A stretch of DNA of 50,077 nt from Gordonia otitidis NBRC 100426. Lineage in GTDB: Bacteria > Actinomycetota > Actinomycetes > Mycobacteriales > Mycobacteriaceae. Location of the stretch: assembly GCF_000248075.1 (NCBI RefSeq), contig NZ_BAFB01000077.1, positions 1 through 50,077 on the forward strand, given 5' to 3'. Shown here piece after piece: positions 47,741 to 50,077 of this stretch (position 1 is the stretch's first letter; every line of letters begins with the position of its first letter). A model generated the notes under the pieces. It worked only from the letters and a program-made list of their open reading frames with translations, was not told the origin of the DNA and ran no database searches. Position numbers and translations under genes: made by a program.

Positions 47741-49984
47741 CTAGGAGCCTGCATCCGCAGCTTGCGTTGCCGATCCATCGGTGCCGTTGTCGCCTCCGCC
47801 TGACGACGGAGTCACCGCCGGTTCAGCATCTGACGGTGCCGAGGACGAGGCTTCGGACTCCGGAGCGGCGCCCGAGTCCTTGCTCGGTGTCGTGTCGGTG
47901 GCGGATGTATCCGACGACTGCTGCGTAGCCGCATGCTTAGGTGTGTTCGAACCGCTCGGCGCGAACTGCGACCTCTCACCATCGGGGAGTGCATGGCGTC
48001 CGGCGGACGCGGATGTCTCAGCGGTGTCCGACTGTGGGGTCGCGCTCGACGCGCTTTCTGGCTGCGACGTCGGGCTCTCTGGGCTTGCAAGGCCGTGCTC
48101 GGTTTTGTCGGCAAGGGTGGCCGACGCGTCGACGGCCCAGTCGGATGCCGCCTTTGCGTGGGCCGAACCCTCGTTGACCGATCGGGTGGCCGCGTCGGCG
48201 ATCGCCTGCGAGATCTGCGTCGCCGTAGGCGTCACGTACTTCGCAAACAGGGGAGTGAGTACTCTCTCCAACGTTCCGATCGGATCGCTCAGGACCCCGC
48301 CAGAGGGATCCTCGATGTTCGCGAGCTGGAACAGCAGCGACGGGCTGAGAGTGATCACCGAGGTCGGGATGTCGCCCAGCAGGTTCGACACGACGTCGGG
48401 AACCGCCGACGCCGTGCTCGGACCTGTGCCGATCTGGAAGCCCGGCAACCCGACACCCATGAACGACGGGCCGGTGACCCCGAATCCGTTGGGACCCACA
48501 TCGAACGAGCCGAGCGAGTACACCAGCGGGACAGTGGTGTCACCGACCTTGATCGTCGCCACCGTCCAACCCGAGTTGTAGGCGATGCCGTCGGGACCGA
48601 GGTGGCTCGACTCCAGCAATGACGTTCTCTCCGCGGCCAGGCCGAGCGTCGGGATCGAGAACGTCGCCGACCGCGTTCCCAGAATCGAATTCACCGACTG
48701 CCCTGAGGTGGTGACCAAACCCGGGCTCAGCTGCATGCCCGTCGTGAACAGATTGTCGGGCAGGCTGATGCCCGCGGCGAACACCGGCACAGTTGCCACG
48801 TAGTCCTCAGCATCGCCCGCCCCTGGCACGATGACCTGTGTGACCGCGCCTTGCCACCCGGCTGAGCTGCCGAGTCTGCCCGCGAAGGTGCTCCCTACCT
48901 GCCGCGAGATCACAGAGAATCCGCCGACGTCGATTCCGTCGAGCGCCGACAGCGCACCGGGGATGGCGTCATTGGGGTTGTAGGTCGTGGTCTGGACCTG
49001 GTTGCCGTTGTCGTCGGTCTCACCGATCCACTCCGTGCCGTACACCGGGACTTCCGCGGTGACGGCCGGGATCGTGACACATTTGTTGAAAACACATACC
49101 CGCTTCTCAGGGGTGATGACCACTATCCGTGTACCGGTCTGCACGACGTGGTTCGAGCCGTTGTCCACGACCAGGGCGTTCGGCGTGTTCAGGTTCTGCG
49201 CGAACAGCGCTTTGAGCTGTTCCGACGTGATGCCGTTCACGGAGATGCGGTCTTGATTGATCCAGGTTGTCGACGTCGAGCCGAGGAAACTGGCGCTCCC
49301 AGTCCAACGGGAAGTCGTCTGTGACCCTGTCCAGAACCCGAGCGCGTCGTCGATCGACGGGATTCCGGTCAGTTCGCCGGCATGTTGGGACACCTTGTCG
49401 CCGCCGACGACTTCTTTGACATCGGCGAGTGTGTTCTGCGCGAGCGTTTGGAGGTTGATCCCGTTGAGCTGTATCAGCGTCGAACCCATCTTCGCGTACA
49501 CCTGGGCTCCGGAGCCCAGTGTGTCGGCAAGCGGCAGGGCGGCGAGAACCTGAGCGGCCTGGGGGCTGATGCCTGACAAGCTCGTCGACGTACCGGGAAT
49601 CGAGCTGGAGTCCGGCACAGCCAGCACCAATTTGCCGCCCTCGGTCAACGCTTCGAGGAACGTGAGTTGGCGTGAGGTTGTCGAATGCTCGCTGGTGACC
49701 ACGGGCACCCAGCCCTCGGGAAGCGACTTGCCGACAGGGGCGAGCAGCGCGATCTGGGTCCGCCCCAGATTGTCAGCGATGGCGATCAGATTCTCGACGG
49801 TGCTGTAACTGTTCTCTGCGACCTGATTCGTATTGAGTGAGTCGGCGTAGGCGGAGCCGGCGGCACCCGCTCCGACAGCCAGGCTCGCACCGAGCGCGAC
49901 GACCGCCTTCTGGATCCGGCGCGACTTGCGTGTCTCCTCGCGGTGGCGCTCTCGTCGCTGTGTTCGGTTGTCGGCGGGCATCAT
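47741..49984 (-). CDS. Large secreted protein with Ser/Thr/Ala-rich C-terminal tail
   Basis: A 747-residue exported protein. The N-terminal signal includes a twin-arginine-like SRRIQKAVVALGASLAVG and an AxA site near residue 50 (SAYADS). The body (about 50-590) is beta-rich, with repeated Gly/Val/Thr strands and a Cys pair in RVCVFNKCV. The last 150 residues are low-complexity Ser, Ala, Thr, Asp and Pro, typical of disordered wall-spanning or glycosylated tails. No enzyme motif is visible. ATG 49984 follows GAGAGGA. It converges on the P450 reductase with a 25-bp gap. The function is unknown. Confidence 0.75.
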   Translation of the reverse strand: MMPADNRTQRRERHREETRKSRRIQKAVVALGASLAVGAGAAGSAYADSLNTNQVAENSYSTVENLIAIADNLGRTQIALLAPVGKSLPEGWVPVVTSEHSTTSRQLTFLEALTEGGKLVLAVPDSSSIPGTSTSLSGISPQAAQVLAALPLADTLGSGAQVYAKMGSTLIQLNGINLQTLAQNTLADVKEVVGGDKVSQHAGELTGIPSIDDALGFWTGSQTTSRWTGSASFLGSTSTTWINQDRISVNGITSEQLKALFAQNLNTPNALVVDNGSNHVVQTGTRIVVITPEKRVCVFNKCVTIPAVTAEVPVYGTEWIGETDDNGNQVQTTTYNPNDAIPGALSALDGIDVGGFSVISRQVGSTFAGRLGSSAGWQGAVTQVIVPGAGDAEDYVATVPVFAAGISLPDNLFTTGMQLSPGLVTTSGQSVNSILGTRSATFSIPTLGLAAERTSLLESSHLGPDGIAYNSGWTVATIKVGDTTVPLVYSLGSFDVGPNGFGVTGPSFMGVGLPGFQIGTGPSTASAVPDVVSNLLGDIPTSVITLSPSLLFQLANIEDPSGGVLSDPIGTLERVLTPLFAKYVTPTATQISQAIADAATRSVNEGSAHAKAASDWAVDASATLADKTEHGLASPESPTSQPESASSATPQSDTAETSASAGRHALPDGERSQFAPSGSNTPKHAATQQSSDTSATDTTPSKDSGAAPESEASSSAPSDAEPAVTPSSGGGDNGTDGSATQAADAGS

Positions 49985-50077
49985 CGTTGTAGTCCTCTCA
50001 GAGCTGAAGCTCACGAAAGTAAAGCAGAAAATGCCCGATTCGACGGATTCAATTTGCCAGTTCCGAAGGCTAACGGC

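Overview
The window is high-GC DNA from a mycolic-acid actinomycete (order Mycobacteriales, of the Gordonia/Williamsia/Rhodococcus kind). The evidence is an RbpA start at the left edge, a DUF3263 protein, an LGFP-repeat lipoprotein, an LppP/LprE-type secreted protein, a monomeric NADP isocitrate dehydrogenase, frequent GTG starts, and terminators that are long GC-rich hairpins without a T-tract. The genus is an inference. I saw no rRNA, tRNA, CRISPR array or insertion sequence.

Layout. 1-8 kb: the 5' end of rbpA, a TerC-like DUF475 membrane protein, small conserved proteins, a VOC protein with a coupled 48-residue ORF, an FAD oxidoreductase coupled to a DUF1295 membrane protein, and a lipase-like hydrolase. 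7.5-9 kb: a divergent membrane-protein/TetR pair in which both 5' ends appear to be missing. 9-14.6 kb: a three-gene minus-strand unit encoding an alpha-dioxygenase/cyclooxygenase-type haem oxygenase, a catalase-related protein and a large ATPase-LuxR regulator, a plausible oxylipin or lipid-peroxide module. 14.9-20.7 kb: a degenerate CYTH-like protein, an FKBP lipoprotein, alkaline phosphatase, a VOC protein and isocitrate dehydrogenase, the last three separated by strong hairpins. 21-26.9 kb: a JetA-JetB-JetC (Wadjet / MksF-MksE-MksB) SMC-like operon closed by a 20-bp-stem hairpin with no JetD/MksG nuclease beside it; JetA carries four copies of a 21-bp in-frame repeat.

27-35 kb: 3-hydroxybutyryl-CoA dehydrogenase, a large flippase-like membrane protein with a kinase-like motif, a coupled acyl-CoA dehydrogenase/glycosyltransferase pair, and an alkylation-repair cluster (sigma factor overlapping one O6-alkylguanine transferase, with a second transferase upstream), then a BrkB-family protein and an LGFP lipoprotein. 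36-45 kb: oleate hydratase, two SRPBCC proteins flanking NADP glutamate dehydrogenase, a RibD/DHFR-like reductase, a DksA/TraR protein, a DszC-like flavin enzyme and secreted or haem-binding proteins. 45.5-47.7 kb: a cytochrome P450 followed directly by a phthalate-dioxygenase-reductase-type module in another frame. It looks like one self-sufficient P450-reductase fusion split by a one-base frameshift and preceded by a coupled 26-codon leader ORF. The window ends in a large secreted protein with a Ser/Thr/Ala-rich tail.

The best candidates for something unusual are the JetD-less Wadjet operon with its JetA repeat, the oxygenase/catalase/LuxR module, the frameshifted P450 fusion, and the sigma factor/alkyltransferase overlap.
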